Under the pieces are notes generated by a model. It was not told where the DNA came from. It searched no databases and saw only the letters and a list, made by a program, of their open reading frames with translations. A stretch of 64,000 nucleotides of DNA from Pseudomonas nicosulfuronedens. Its GTDB lineage: Bacteria; Pseudomonadota; Gammaproteobacteria; Pseudomonadales; Pseudomonadaceae. Shown here piece after piece: positions 19,779-28,654 of this stretch (its first letter is position 1; the number at the start of each line of letters is the position of its first letter). The stretch covers positions 1 to 64,000 of the forward strand of contig NZ_SWDV01000011.1 of assembly GCF_005877905.1 (NCBI RefSeq). Reading direction: 5' to 3'. The translations under genes were made by a program, and so were the position numbers.

Positions 19779-20450
19779 ATGTCCCTGCCTTCGATTTTCC
19801 GTGGCGTCATCGCCGCTGCTCTGCTGGGCACTGCGCTGCAGAGCATCATCCCCCTCGCCCAGGCCGCTGGCGAGACGCCGGCCGACTGGGCCAAACCGGT
19901 GGACAAGTCGTTCAACCTCTACCAGATGTCGCCGACCCTCTACCGCAGTGCCCTGCCCGCCAGCGCCAACGTGCCCGAGCTGCAGCGCCTGCGGGTGAAG
20001 ACCGTGGTGAGCTTCATCAAGGACGACGACCGCGAATGGATCGGCCAGCACGATTTGGAGGCGGTGAGCTTCCCGACCCACGCCGACCGCGTCGATGACG
20101 CCGACGTGCTGAAGGTCCTGCGCATCCTGCAGAGCGCCGAGCAGAACGGTCCGGTGCTGATGCACTGCAAGCACGGGCGCGACCGCACCGGCCTGTTTGC
20201 CGCCATGTACCGCACCGTGGTCCAGGGCTGGAGCAAGGACGACGCGCTCAAGGAGATGACCCAGGGCGGCTACGGCACCGAAGATGACATGACCGACGCC
20301 ATCGCCTACGTGCAGAAGGCCGACATTGGCCAGCTGCAACAGGCCCTGGCCAGCGGCGAGTGCAGCACCTCGGCCTTCGCCGGCTGCCAGCTCAAGGGCT
20401 GGCTGGCGGACACTTTCGGTGAGGAAAGCGTGCTGCACCCGGCGCACTGA
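19779..20450 (+). CDS. tpbA: Periplasmic tyrosine phosphatase TpbA
   Basis: A 223-residue dual-specificity-type phosphatase with a signal peptide (core VIAAALLGTALQSIIPLAQA). In P. aeruginosa TpbA dephosphorylates the membrane diguanylate cyclase TpbB and lowers c-di-GMP and biofilm formation. The resemblance runs over the whole mature chain (LYQMSPTLYRSALP, VKTVVSFIKDDDREW, PTHADRVDDADVL). The CX5R loop is C130-R136 in MHCKHGRDRTG, and D103 fits the general acid position. The loop residues RD replace the NN I recall for P. aeruginosa. tpbB is not in the window. Confidence 0.88.
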   Translation: MSLPSIFRGVIAAALLGTALQSIIPLAQAAGETPADWAKPVDKSFNLYQMSPTLYRSALPASANVPELQRLRVKTVVSFIKDDDREWIGQHDLEAVSFPTHADRVDDADVLKVLRILQSAEQNGPVLMHCKHGRDRTGLFAAMYRTVVQGWSKDDALKEMTQGGYGTEDDMTDAIAYVQKADIGQLQQALASGECSTSAFAGCQLKGWLADTFGEESVLHPAH

Positions 20451-20524
20451 TCGGCGCATCTGTCACACCGTCATGGCAAGAGTGCGCTAACGTGGGCGCA
20501 CTCCCACCGTTGCACAGGCACGCC

Positions 20525-21412
20525 ATGACCAGCTCCCGCTTCAGCGCCGTCACCCACACCCGCTACATCGACCACGCCGGCCTGGATGCCTTCTGCGCCG
20601 ACTACGACGGTTTCCTGCTCGACCTCTGGGGCGTGCTGATCGACGGTGTCGACGTCTTCCCCGGCGCCCTCGACTGGCTGGCCCGCCGCGCCGCCGAGGG
20701 CAAGCCGGTGTGGTTCCTGAGCAACGCCTCGCGCAGCGTCCCGGAAATGGCCGACACCCTGGTGCGCCTGGGCGTCTCCCGCGAGCTGTTCGCCGGCATC
20801 ACCACCTCCGGCCAGCTGGCCATCGATGCCTTCACCCATGAACGGGAATTCCAGCGCGGCGGCATCTACACCGTTGGCGTGGGCGATGCGCTGACCACCT
20901 GGCCGGCGGAGATTCGCCAGCGTTTCTGCGATGACATCCACGCCGCGTCGGTGATCCTCGGCGTCGGCAGCTTTCCGCAGGACGAACTGGAAGAGCGCTT
21001 CGCTCCGTTGCGCGGCGCCACCGACAAGCCCTTCCTCTGCGCCAACCCCGACCGCGTGGTGGTTTCCGGGGGCCAGACGGTATTCGGCGCCGGCCGCCTA
21101 GCCGAGGCCTTCGCCGAGGAGGGCGGCAAGGTTCACTGGTACGGCAAGCCCGATCCATCGGCGTTCCGTATCGCCCAGCGGCAGCTGGAAGCACGCGGAG
21201 CGAAGCACATCCTGTTCGTCGGCGACTCGCTGGTGACCGACGTCCCCGGCGCGCTGGCCGCGCGTATCGACACCCTGTGGCTGGCGTCCACCGGCATTCA
21301 CCGCCAGGCGCTGGGCGTGCCCTTCAACGGCGAACTGGACCCGAAAAAGACCAATGCGCTGCTCGACGGCTACCCAGTTCGTCCGCACTTTGCCGCGCCG
21401 GGGCTGGTCTGA
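20525..21412 (+). CDS. HAD superfamily (class IIA) hydrolase, TIGR01459-like
   Basis: A 295-residue HAD-fold phosphatase-like protein of uncertain substrate. The nucleophile region is LLDLWGVLIDG. Motif II is likely the serine in FLSNASR, and motif IV is FVGDSLVTDVPGA near the C-terminus. A class IIA cap lies between. ATG 20525 is preferred; the in-frame GTG at 20492 adds 11 unconserved-looking residues. Confidence 0.85.
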   Translation: MTSSRFSAVTHTRYIDHAGLDAFCADYDGFLLDLWGVLIDGVDVFPGALDWLARRAAEGKPVWFLSNASRSVPEMADTLVRLGVSRELFAGITTSGQLAIDAFTHEREFQRGGIYTVGVGDALTTWPAEIRQRFCDDIHAASVILGVGSFPQDELEERFAPLRGATDKPFLCANPDRVVVSGGQTVFGAGRLAEAFAEEGGKVHWYGKPDPSAFRIAQRQLEARGAKHILFVGDSLVTDVPGALAARIDTLWLASTGIHRQALGVPFNGELDPKKTNALLDGYPVRPHFAAPGLV

Positions 21413-21442
21413 TTTCAGGACAATCGCCTGAGTTCGCCCCCC

Positions 21443-21688
21443 ATGAACGAGCTGATCGACCTGCTGCAATGGCCAGCCATGCTGGTCACCGTCCTCGCCG
21501 CCTGGCTGGTCGGTTCCCGTGACCGGAAACGGCGCAAGGTCGGCTTCTGGGTATTCCTCGCCAGCAACGCGCTGTGGATTGCCTGGGGGATTCCGGCCCA
21601 GGCCTATGCGCTGGTGCTGCTGCAGTTGTGCCTGGCGGCGATGAATATTCGCGGCAGCTACAAGAACCGGCTGCAGCAGGACGGCTGA
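21443..21688 (+). CDS. Small membrane protein, hypothetical
   Basis: An 81-residue protein with hydrophobic stretches near residues 9-23, 33-49 and 52-68, separated by a basic loop RDRKRRK. No family is recognised with certainty. It starts 30 bases after the HAD gene on the same strand and could be cotranscribed. There is no strong ribosome binding site, so the start is moderately certain. Confidence 0.68.
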   Translation: MNELIDLLQWPAMLVTVLAAWLVGSRDRKRRKVGFWVFLASNALWIAWGIPAQAYALVLLQLCLAAMNIRGSYKNRLQQDG

Positions 21689-21820
21689 GCTCCAGCGGCC
21701 GTTTCCACTGCGCAATCCGGACGTTCCGATGAGCATCCGGGAAAGCAGGCGTTGCCCTGTCGGCCAGGCAGCTGTTCGAATGCGCCATCGCCCCTGGCGC
21801 ATCGATCGATGGGTTGTTCC

Positions 21821-23482
21821 ATGAAGCTATTTCCGGGTATTCGCCCACTCTCCCGCACGCGCGGCTGGCGCGATGTCCTTTCCGGCGTGTCGCTGGCCGC
21901 CATGGATATCCCGCAGTTGCTGGGTTACGCCCGGATTGCCGGGATGCCCGCGGTGGTCGGCCTCTACACCGCCCTGCTGCCGCTGGTGGCTTTCGCGCTG
22001 TTCGGCGCCTCGCGCCATCTGGTAGTGGCCGCGGACTCGGCGACCGCCACCATCTTTTCCAGCCGACTGTCCGGCATCGCTCCCGGTGGCAGCGCCGAAT
22101 ACCTGGCGTTGGCCGCCGGGGTGGCATTGCTGACGGCCGGCATGCTGCTCATTGCACGGCTGTTGAAGCTGGGCTTCCTCGCTGACTTCCTCTCACGCAC
22201 CGTGCTAACCGGCTTTCTTGCCGGCGTCGGCGTGCAGGTCGCTCTGGCGATGGGGGGCGATCTGCTCGGCATCGAGGTAACGGCCCGCGACAGCGTTCAC
22301 CAGGCGCTCTACCTGGCAAGCCACCTGCTGCAGGCCCACGGCCCGACCCTCGCGCTATCCCTGTCGCTGATCGTCATCCTGCTGGCGGCCAAACGCTGGG
22401 GCCCGCGCCTTCCCATTCCGCTGCTGGTGCTGGTGGGCTGCATCGCCGCCAGCGCCCGCTTCGACCTCGCCGGCCACGGCATTACCGTGCTCGGCCCCAT
22501 CGCTGGCGGGCTACCTTCGCTGGTCCTGCCGCGACTGGCGTGGCAGCAATGGCTCGACCTGCTGCCCATCGCCTTCGCCTGCTTCGTGATGATCATCGCC
22601 CAGGCCTCGGCCGCCAGCCGGGTGTTCGCTGACCGTTACCAGGAACACGACGACCAGAACGCGAACATCCTGGGGTTGGCCGCCGCCAACGCCGCCGCGG
22701 CGGTGAGCGGTGCCTTCGTGGTCAACGGCAGCCCGACCCAGACCGCCATGGCCGACCAGGCGGGCGCCCGCAGCCAGTTGGCGCAGCTGGGCTTCGCCGC
22801 CGTGGTGGCGCTGGTCCTGCTGTTCTTCAGCGACTGGCTGCAGTACCTGCCGCACTGCGTGCTGGCCGCCGTAGTCTTCACCATCGGTCTCGGGCTGATC
22901 GACCTGAAGGCGCTGCGGGCGATGCGTCCGGAAAGCCCCACCGAGTTCCGCATGGCCCTGGTCACCGCCGCCACCGTGGTCCTGGTGGGTGTCGAGCAGG
23001 GCATCCTGCTGGCCATGGCGCTGTCGTTGCTGCACCACGTCCGCCACAGCTACCGGCCCCACAGCCAGATGCTCGAACCGGGCCCGCAGGGCCGCTGGCT
23101 GGCCCGGCCGGTGGAGTACGGGCAAGTGACCTCGCCGGGGCTGATCGTCTATCGCTTCGGCGCCGACCTGTTCTACGCCAACGAAAACCTCTTCACCCAG
23201 CAGGTCAACCAACTGGTCGACCACGCCCCCGGCGAGTTGACCTGGTTCGTCATCGATGCCGGGGCCATCACCAGCCTGGATTACTCGGCGGCCAGGGCGC
23301 TGGGCGAGCTGTGCCAGCGCTTGCAGGACAAAGGCATCCAGCTGGTGTTCGGGCGAGTCAACGACTACCTGCGCCAGGACCTGGAGCGGCACGGCATCAC
23401 CGCCCTGGTTCCGCCGCAACACATTCTGCCGACCCTGCACGAGGCGTTGGCGCTGGCCGGCGTACAGCCACAACTGGGCTGA
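21821..23482 (+). CDS. SulP family anion transporter with STAS domain
   Basis: A 553-residue inner-membrane transporter of the SLC26/SulP family, probably carrying sulfate, bicarbonate or another anion. The N-terminal half has about 11-14 hydrophobic segments, with the family-like beginning SLAAMDIPQLLGYARIAGMPAVVGLYTALLP split over residues about 25-55. The C-terminal STAS domain starts near residue 435 and has TSLDYSAARALGELC. No carbonic anhydrase gene is adjacent. The start could also be ATG 21809; neither has a strong ribosome binding site. Confidence 0.9.
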   Translation: MKLFPGIRPLSRTRGWRDVLSGVSLAAMDIPQLLGYARIAGMPAVVGLYTALLPLVAFALFGASRHLVVAADSATATIFSSRLSGIAPGGSAEYLALAAGVALLTAGMLLIARLLKLGFLADFLSRTVLTGFLAGVGVQVALAMGGDLLGIEVTARDSVHQALYLASHLLQAHGPTLALSLSLIVILLAAKRWGPRLPIPLLVLVGCIAASARFDLAGHGITVLGPIAGGLPSLVLPRLAWQQWLDLLPIAFACFVMIIAQASAASRVFADRYQEHDDQNANILGLAAANAAAAVSGAFVVNGSPTQTAMADQAGARSQLAQLGFAAVVALVLLFFSDWLQYLPHCVLAAVVFTIGLGLIDLKALRAMRPESPTEFRMALVTAATVVLVGVEQGILLAMALSLLHHVRHSYRPHSQMLEPGPQGRWLARPVEYGQVTSPGLIVYRFGADLFYANENLFTQQVNQLVDHAPGELTWFVIDAGAITSLDYSAARALGELCQRLQDKGIQLVFGRVNDYLRQDLERHGITALVPPQHILPTLHEALALAGVQPQLG

Positions 23483-23494
23483 TGCCCACTAACG

Positions 23495-23520
23495 AAAACG
23501 GGAGCCGAGGCTCCCGTTTT
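23495..23520. terminator. Bidirectional terminator between convergent genes
   Basis: AAAACGGGAGCC / GGCTCCCGTTTT forms a 12-bp stem with a two-base loop. There are T tracts on both strands, between the SulP gene (+) and the HlyD gene (-). Confidence 0.9.
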
Positions 23521-23536
23521 CATGCATCCGATCCGA

Positions 23537-24442
23537 TCACTGCGCCGCCGCAGCCGCGCCATCGGAGTGTTCCGCGTTGCGGCTCTCCGGGTTGACGATC
23601 ACGGTAGCGGTAATGCCCGCCGCCAGCAGCACGCCCTCCGGCACTTCGTCGATGTGGATGCGCACCGGCACGCGCTGGGCCAGGCGCACCCAGTTGAAGG
23701 TCGGGTTCACGTCAGCCACCAGCTCGCGGCTCTCGGGATTGTCGCGGTCGTAGATGGCGCGGGCGATACTCTCGACGTGGCCCTTCAGGCGCTCGCCGCT
23801 CATCAGTTGCAGCTCGGCCGGGTCACCGACACGGATGTGAGGCAGCTTGGTCTCTTCGAAGTAGCCGTAGATCCAGTAGGAGTTCTCGTCGACCACGGCC
23901 ATCTTCGCCTCGCCCACGCGGGCGTAGTCGCCACGGTGCACGTTGAGGTTGGTCACGTAGCCGTCCACCGAGGCGCGCACCTGGGTGCGCTCCAGGTTCA
24001 GCTTGGCGGCGTCCAGCGCGGCCAGCGCCTGCTGGTAGTCGGCCTCGGAGGCGGCTGCGGTGTTGCTGGCGTCGTCCAGGCTCTCGCGGGAGACCACTTC
24101 CTCGTCCATCGCACGGCGACGCTTGGCGTTGAGCTGGCGCATCTGCAGGGTGGCCTTGCGCGAGGCGACCAGGGCTTCGGCCTGTTTCACGGCGATCTGG
24201 TAGTGGTCCGGGTCGATCTGCATCAGCAGGTCGCCCTTCTTCACCTGCTGGTTGTCGCGCACCGGCACGTCGACCACCACGCCGGAGACGTCGGCGGCGA
24301 CGTTGATGATGTCGGCGCGCACCCGGCCGTCGCGGGTCCAGGGCGTATCCATGTAGTTCACCCAGAGGGCGCGGCCGATCAACGCGGCGACCGCCAGGAT
24401 GATCAGGGTCGCCAGCAGGCTGATGATGGATTTGAGAGTCAT
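23537..24442 (-). CDS. HlyD family efflux periplasmic adaptor (AaeA-like)
   Basis: A 301-residue membrane-fusion protein. It has one N-terminal membrane helix ([18 protein letters not shown]), then a biotinyl-lipoyl half ([22 protein letters not shown]), a coiled-coil hairpin (about 85-150) and the second half motif [22 protein letters not shown]. The ATG at 24442 starts MTLKSI; the longer frame has no ribosome binding site. It is the last gene of the operon OMF-FUSC-DUF1656-HlyD and should link the FUSC permease to the outer-membrane factor. Homologues of the AaeAB type export aromatic carboxylic acids (family knowledge). Confidence 0.92.
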   Translation of the reverse strand: MTLKSIISLLATLIILAVAALIGRALWVNYMDTPWTRDGRVRADIINVAADVSGVVVDVPVRDNQQVKKGDLLMQIDPDHYQIAVKQAEALVASRKATLQMRQLNAKRRRAMDEEVVSRESLDDASNTAAASEADYQQALAALDAAKLNLERTQVRASVDGYVTNLNVHRGDYARVGEAKMAVVDENSYWIYGYFEETKLPHIRVGDPAELQLMSGERLKGHVESIARAIYDRDNPESRELVADVNPTFNWVRLAQRVPVRIHIDEVPEGVLLAAGITATVIVNPESRNAEHSDGAAAAAQ

Positions 24443-24455
24443 GGGTGCACGCTCG

Positions 24456-24668
24456 TTACTTATAGATAGTGAGAGACAGGCCGCCAAACAGGCAGGCAAA
24501 CAGGCACACGCGGAACAGCGCCGGGTGCCAGGTGAAGCGGTACAGGCCGATGGAGGCGAGGATGCGGTCGATGCCCCAGCACAGCAGTGCGGCGACGAGG
24601 AACATCAGGGTCAGGGTCGGCATGTAGACCCCGTGGAACGCGATCTCGCGGGGCAGGTCAGGCAACAT
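24456..24668 (-). CDS. DUF1656 small membrane protein
   Basis: A 70-residue, two-helix membrane protein (YtcA/AaeX-like) beginning MLPDLPREIAFHGVYMP, the usual DUF1656 opening. GGAAGAA lies ahead of the ATG at 24668 and supports it over the one at 24698. It overlaps the end of the FUSC gene by 11 bases. The gene regularly sits between FUSC permeases and HlyD adaptors; its function is unknown. Confidence 0.9.
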   Translation of the reverse strand: MLPDLPREIAFHGVYMPTLTLMFLVAALLCWGIDRILASIGLYRFTWHPALFRVCLFACLFGGLSLTIYK

Positions 24669-26844
24669 GGGTGGTTCTTCCAGAAGAGGTTTCGCCATCG
24701 CGCAACGGCGACTGCGGGTCGAGCAGGCTGCTACGGATGAAGTGCAGATAACTGAGTACGCGGCGCAGCGGCGAGCTTTCGAAGTCCGGAGCGCGCGGCT
24801 CGTCAGTGGTCTTCACGCAGTCGATTGCCTGCTCCACGGCGGCCAGGGCGCGCTCGCGGCTGGCTTCGCACGGTTTGACGAACAGGCGGATCAGCGCGCG
24901 GCCCATGCTGCGGATCGACTGCCGCCAGGGCGTCGACTCGGCGTAGCAGGATTCGGCCGGCAGGTTCTCCTGCTCGACACGCAGCTCGATGATCGAATGG
25001 CCGATCTCCAGCACGACAAAGGTCCAGCGCAGCAAGCGGCGTTGCATCTGCGGGCTGCGCGCGGCGACTCCGTACGCCTGGTTGAGCAGGTCGCGGGTGC
25101 CACTCTCGAAGGACGAAACCAGGCCGTCGAGCTTGCCGCTGATGGCTTCCACCACGCGCAAGCGCAGGTCCTTCTCCAGGCGGCGCCACAGCCAGGCACT
25201 GGTCGGCGGCATGATCACCGCGGCGACCACCGCGGCCAGGCTCTGCGACAGCACCAGGGCGATGTACTCGTTGAGCATGCGGCCCGGATCGTAGACGGTG
25301 AGGTTCGCCGGGATCGCGCCGAAGCTGAAGAACACCAGCAGGCCCAGGCCGTAGCCGGCGTACTTGGGCTTGATCGAGAAGAACGCGCCCACCGCGAATA
25401 CCGGTGCCAGGGCGAACGCCAGCAGGGCGAAGCCGTCCAGGTGCGGGAACACGAAGAAGGTTTCCGAGAAACCGAGGATCGCCGCGAAGAAGGTGCCCAC
25501 GGCCATCTGCATGGCCATCTTCGCCGGGTCCGGCGCGGCCGAGACCAGCGCAGCGACGGCGGCGGCGTTGAGCACGAAGGTGCTGCCGCTGGGCCAGGCG
25601 GTCTCGATCCAGAACAGGCCGAACACCAGCACCATCAGCGCGGTGCGGCCGCCGGCCACGAGCGAGGCGACCAGGTTGGCCTTGGGCGAGAAGCCGTGCT
25701 TCCAGTTCTCCCGCTCGTGCTTGTGCGCAGCCAGGGAAGCGTGGGTCAGGGCGTAGTTGTAGAGGTCGTCGGCCAGGCGGTAGAGCAGCTCGCCGGCGGT
25801 GTTGTAGTCCAGCAGCGCGGAGGGCTCGTCCTGCACCGCGAGGAGTTGCGCACGGCCGGAACGGATGCACTGCATCATCCGCGTGCGGTGGCTTTCCAGC
25901 TGTCCGGCGAGGCGCTCGGCGTCACGGTCGGTGACCGACTGGCCGCGCCACGGAGCGAGCACCTGGGTCAGCTCGTCCAGGCACGGTTGCAGGGCGCTCA
26001 GCACGGCCTCGGCCTCCTGCGCACGCAGGCGCGAGAGCAGCTGGTGCAGCGCGTGGTAACGGGTGGTGAGGACCATGAACTCGTTGTTCAGGCGCGACAG
26101 GCGGCCGGAACGCAGGCGCATGTGCGGGTCTTCGAAACGGGTAACGCTGCGCAGCGCTTCCAGGCCCACGGCCTGGGAGGCGAAGGCCACGTTCGCCGCC
26201 TCGAACTTCGGCCGCTCACCGCCGCCGAGGTTATCCAGGACGAAGCCGGCGAAAGCGCCGAAACGCTGGTACAGCGCGCTGCGCATGGCGGTGCTGGAGG
26301 TCTGCGGGAACAGCGTGGCGCTGACCACCATGGAGCAGAGAATCCCCAGGCTGATTTCCAGCACCCGCCAGATGGCCGACATGAATGCGGCTTCCGGGTG
26401 CAGGGTGGCGGGCAGGCCGATCAGCGTGGCGGTGTAGCCGGCGAGGACGCACGCGTAGGAGCGGAAGTCGCGGTAGCGCGCGGCACCGACGGTGCACAGG
26501 CCGATCCACAGCGCCGACACGAGCAGGAACAGCTCGCGCTGCTGGGCGAAGATGGCGATCAGCGCAACCATCACGGAGAGGCCGACCAAGCTGCCGAGAA
26601 TCCGGTAGAAGCTCTTGGCGAACACCTGGCCGCTCTGCGGCTGCATGACGATGAACACGGTGATGGTCGCCGTGCTCGGCTGCGGTAGTTCGAGGCGCAT
26701 CGCCAACCAGAGGGTCAGCAACGCGGCGAGCAGCACCTTGGCGATGTAGATCCAGGTAATGCCGTCACTGCGGCCCCACTCCAGCAGCGCGCGACGCAGG
26801 GCGTCCAGCGGTGCCGGGTGGGCGCTGAAGTCGTTCGCCGCCAT
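24658..26844 (-). CDS. FUSC family efflux permease (AaeB-like)
   Basis: A 728-residue inner-membrane protein with two membrane blocks (about 35-185 and 385-540), each followed by a large cytoplasmic region, as in AaeB/YccS fusaric-acid-resistance proteins. Recognisable segments include the opening IYIAKVLLAALLTLWLAMRL and PSTATITVFIVMQPQSGQVF. It likely exports aromatic or weak organic acids with the adjacent HlyD and outer-membrane proteins. It starts one base after the OMF gene stop, implying coupled translation. Confidence 0.93.
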   Translation of the reverse strand: MAANDFSAHPAPLDALRRALLEWGRSDGITWIYIAKVLLAALLTLWLAMRLELPQPSTATITVFIVMQPQSGQVFAKSFYRILGSLVGLSVMVALIAIFAQQRELFLLVSALWIGLCTVGAARYRDFRSYACVLAGYTATLIGLPATLHPEAAFMSAIWRVLEISLGILCSMVVSATLFPQTSSTAMRSALYQRFGAFAGFVLDNLGGGERPKFEAANVAFASQAVGLEALRSVTRFEDPHMRLRSGRLSRLNNEFMVLTTRYHALHQLLSRLRAQEAEAVLSALQPCLDELTQVLAPWRGQSVTDRDAERLAGQLESHRTRMMQCIRSGRAQLLAVQDEPSALLDYNTAGELLYRLADDLYNYALTHASLAAHKHERENWKHGFSPKANLVASLVAGGRTALMVLVFGLFWIETAWPSGSTFVLNAAAVAALVSAAPDPAKMAMQMAVGTFFAAILGFSETFFVFPHLDGFALLAFALAPVFAVGAFFSIKPKYAGYGLGLLVFFSFGAIPANLTVYDPGRMLNEYIALVLSQSLAAVVAAVIMPPTSAWLWRRLEKDLRLRVVEAISGKLDGLVSSFESGTRDLLNQAYGVAARSPQMQRRLLRWTFVVLEIGHSIIELRVEQENLPAESCYAESTPWRQSIRSMGRALIRLFVKPCEASRERALAAVEQAIDCVKTTDEPRAPDFESSPLRRVLSYLHFIRSSLLDPQSPLRDGETSSGRTTHVA

Positions 26845-26845
26845 A

Positions 26846-28360
26846 TCAGCGCCCGGCTCCCTGAGCTGCGCGCACGTCGACGGTCTCGGGGACCATCTTC
26901 GCCTCTTTCGGGCCTTCCTGCTTGTCCATCAGGCCGCCCCCCAGGGCGACGACGAGACCGGCGTGGGTGGCCAGGCGCGCGGCGCGTACCTGCTGTTCCA
27001 CCAGTTGCTGCTGGAACAGTCGGGTCTGCGCGTTGAGCACGTTGAGGTAATCCGTCAGGCCGCCACGGTACGCCTTGGTGGCGATGTCGTAGGTGCGCTG
27101 GGCCGAGGCCACGGACTTGGCGGCGAAGCCTTCCTGCAGCTCCATGGAGTGCATGCGGATCAGCTGGTCGGAAATACCCTTGAGAGCATTGACCAGGGTC
27201 TGGTTGTACTGCGCCACGGCGGCGTCGTAGCCGGCGGACTCCTGGCTCAGCTGCGAGCGGCGGCGGCCGCCGTCGAAGATCGGCAGGGAGATGGCCGGGC
27301 CGACGCCGTAGGTGAACTTCTCGGCGTTGAGGAATTCCAGCACGCCGCCACCGACGGCGCTGTAGCCGATGCTCGCGACCAGGTCGACGTTGGGGTAGAA
27401 CTCGGCGCGGGCAACGTCCACGCCCTTGGCCTGGGCAGCGACCTTCCAGCGGCTGGCGACCACGTCCGGGCGATGGCCGAGCAGCTCCATCGGCAGCTTG
27501 CTGGGCAGGCCCGGGCCTTCGGCGAGCTTCAGGCTCGGGCGCTGGATCGAAGCGCCAGCGCCGGGACCTTTGCCGGCGAGGGCGGCGATCTGGTTGCGGG
27601 TCAGCTGGATCTCCTCGTCCACCGCCTCGATCTTGCGCTCGGTTTCCGGCAGCGGGACTTCCGCCTGGCTGACTTCGAAATGCGTGCCGATGCCACCGTC
27701 GAGGCGGCGCTGGGCCAGGGCCAGGATGCCTTCCTGCTGCGCCAGCATGGCCTTGCCGATATCCAGCTTGGCGTATTGCAGCGACAACTGGATGTAGGCA
27801 CGGACGATGTTGCTCTCCAGCTCCAGCTGGGCCATGCGCGCCTCGGCGGCGGTCATCTTGGCGATGTTGACGTAGCGCTCGGTGTTGCTGCGCTCACGGC
27901 CCCAGAGGTCCAGCGAGTAGCTGAAGCCCAGGGCGGCGTTGTTGTTGAAGGTGGTGCTGTCGGCCAGGTCGCCCGGGCCGTAGAAGTAGTCGGTCGGCCA
28001 GCGGTGGCGGGTCAGCGAGGCATCCACGCCGATCTGCGGCGACTCGGCGGATTCGGCGATGCCGGCCATGGCCATGGCCATGCGCACCCGTGCCTCGGCC
28101 TGGGCCAGGGTCGGGCTGCCCTCCAGCGCGGTCTGCACCCAGGCATTCAACTGCGGATCGCCATAGGCGCGCCACCACTGCTCGGCCGGCCAGCCTGCTT
28201 CCTGGTTGGCGTGCGCGATGGCGGCGTCGGTGGCCAGCTCGGTGTCGCCCAGGCGCTGTTCCTGCGGGGCGATGCCGTTGGTGCTGATACATCCGGCGAT
28301 TGTTGAAAAAATGACAAAGGAGCCGACGAACGTCAGTCCTTTCACGAGGTGACGCGACAC
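26846..28360 (-). CDS. NodT family outer-membrane efflux lipoprotein
   Basis: A 504-residue TolC-like outer-membrane factor. The signal peptide ends in a lipobox TIAGC near residue 23. The usual NodT opening WWRAYGDPQLNAWVQTALEGSPTL follows, split around residues 62-86. Two OEP repeats make the coiled barrel (ESNIVRAYIQLSLQYAKLD and its second-half counterpart). The start codon is GTG at 28360 with AGGA ahead. It is the first gene of the efflux operon, divergent from a LysR gene. Confidence 0.93.
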   Translation of the reverse strand: MSRHLVKGLTFVGSFVIFSTIAGCISTNGIAPQEQRLGDTELATDAAIAHANQEAGWPAEQWWRAYGDPQLNAWVQTALEGSPTLAQAEARVRMAMAMAGIAESAESPQIGVDASLTRHRWPTDYFYGPGDLADSTTFNNNAALGFSYSLDLWGRERSNTERYVNIAKMTAAEARMAQLELESNIVRAYIQLSLQYAKLDIGKAMLAQQEGILALAQRRLDGGIGTHFEVSQAEVPLPETERKIEAVDEEIQLTRNQIAALAGKGPGAGASIQRPSLKLAEGPGLPSKLPMELLGHRPDVVASRWKVAAQAKGVDVARAEFYPNVDLVASIGYSAVGGGVLEFLNAEKFTYGVGPAISLPIFDGGRRRSQLSQESAGYDAAVAQYNQTLVNALKGISDQLIRMHSMELQEGFAAKSVASAQRTYDIATKAYRGGLTDYLNVLNAQTRLFQQQLVEQQVRAARLATHAGLVVALGGGLMDKQEGPKEAKMVPETVDVRAAQGAGR

Positions 28361-28487
28361 GGTGGAGGTCCTGGAAGTGGTCTAGCTTTTCAGCGTGGGG
28401 CTTTTAAGCGTGGAGAGCCGGCAAAGCCAGTTGCGGCGATTGAATTCTAGGGATGGGAAAGGGAACGGATAAGCCAGCTGATTTGTG

Positions 28488-28514
28488 ATTGTTTATTACC
28501 GATAATGAAACAAT
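28488..28514. promoter_or_regulatory. Candidate LysR operator in the divergent efflux/LysR spacer
   Basis: ATTGTTT (28488-28494) and AAACAAT (28508-28514) are inverted 7-base arms 13 bases apart in the 294-base spacer between the GTG of the outer-membrane factor and the LysR gene. The spacing fits the T-N11-A type recognised by LysR proteins. The spacer is otherwise unremarkable, with a locally AT-rich patch here. Confidence 0.5.
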
Positions 28515-28654
28515 GTGTGTCGCCATCCATGTGACAATAGGCCGCCCCCGCTCTGCTCCGCGCATTGCCACCCATCAAGGACATGCCGCCGGCGACGACG
28601 TATCGCTTCATTGGCGTCGCCATCCGGGACAGACGCCCCACTGACGAGGCCCCA

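Noticed and set aside
24443-24499. 19-residue N-terminal extension of the HlyD protein
   Set aside because: It overlaps the DUF1656 gene and has no ribosome binding site; MTLKSI at 24442 starts the family-like membrane anchor.
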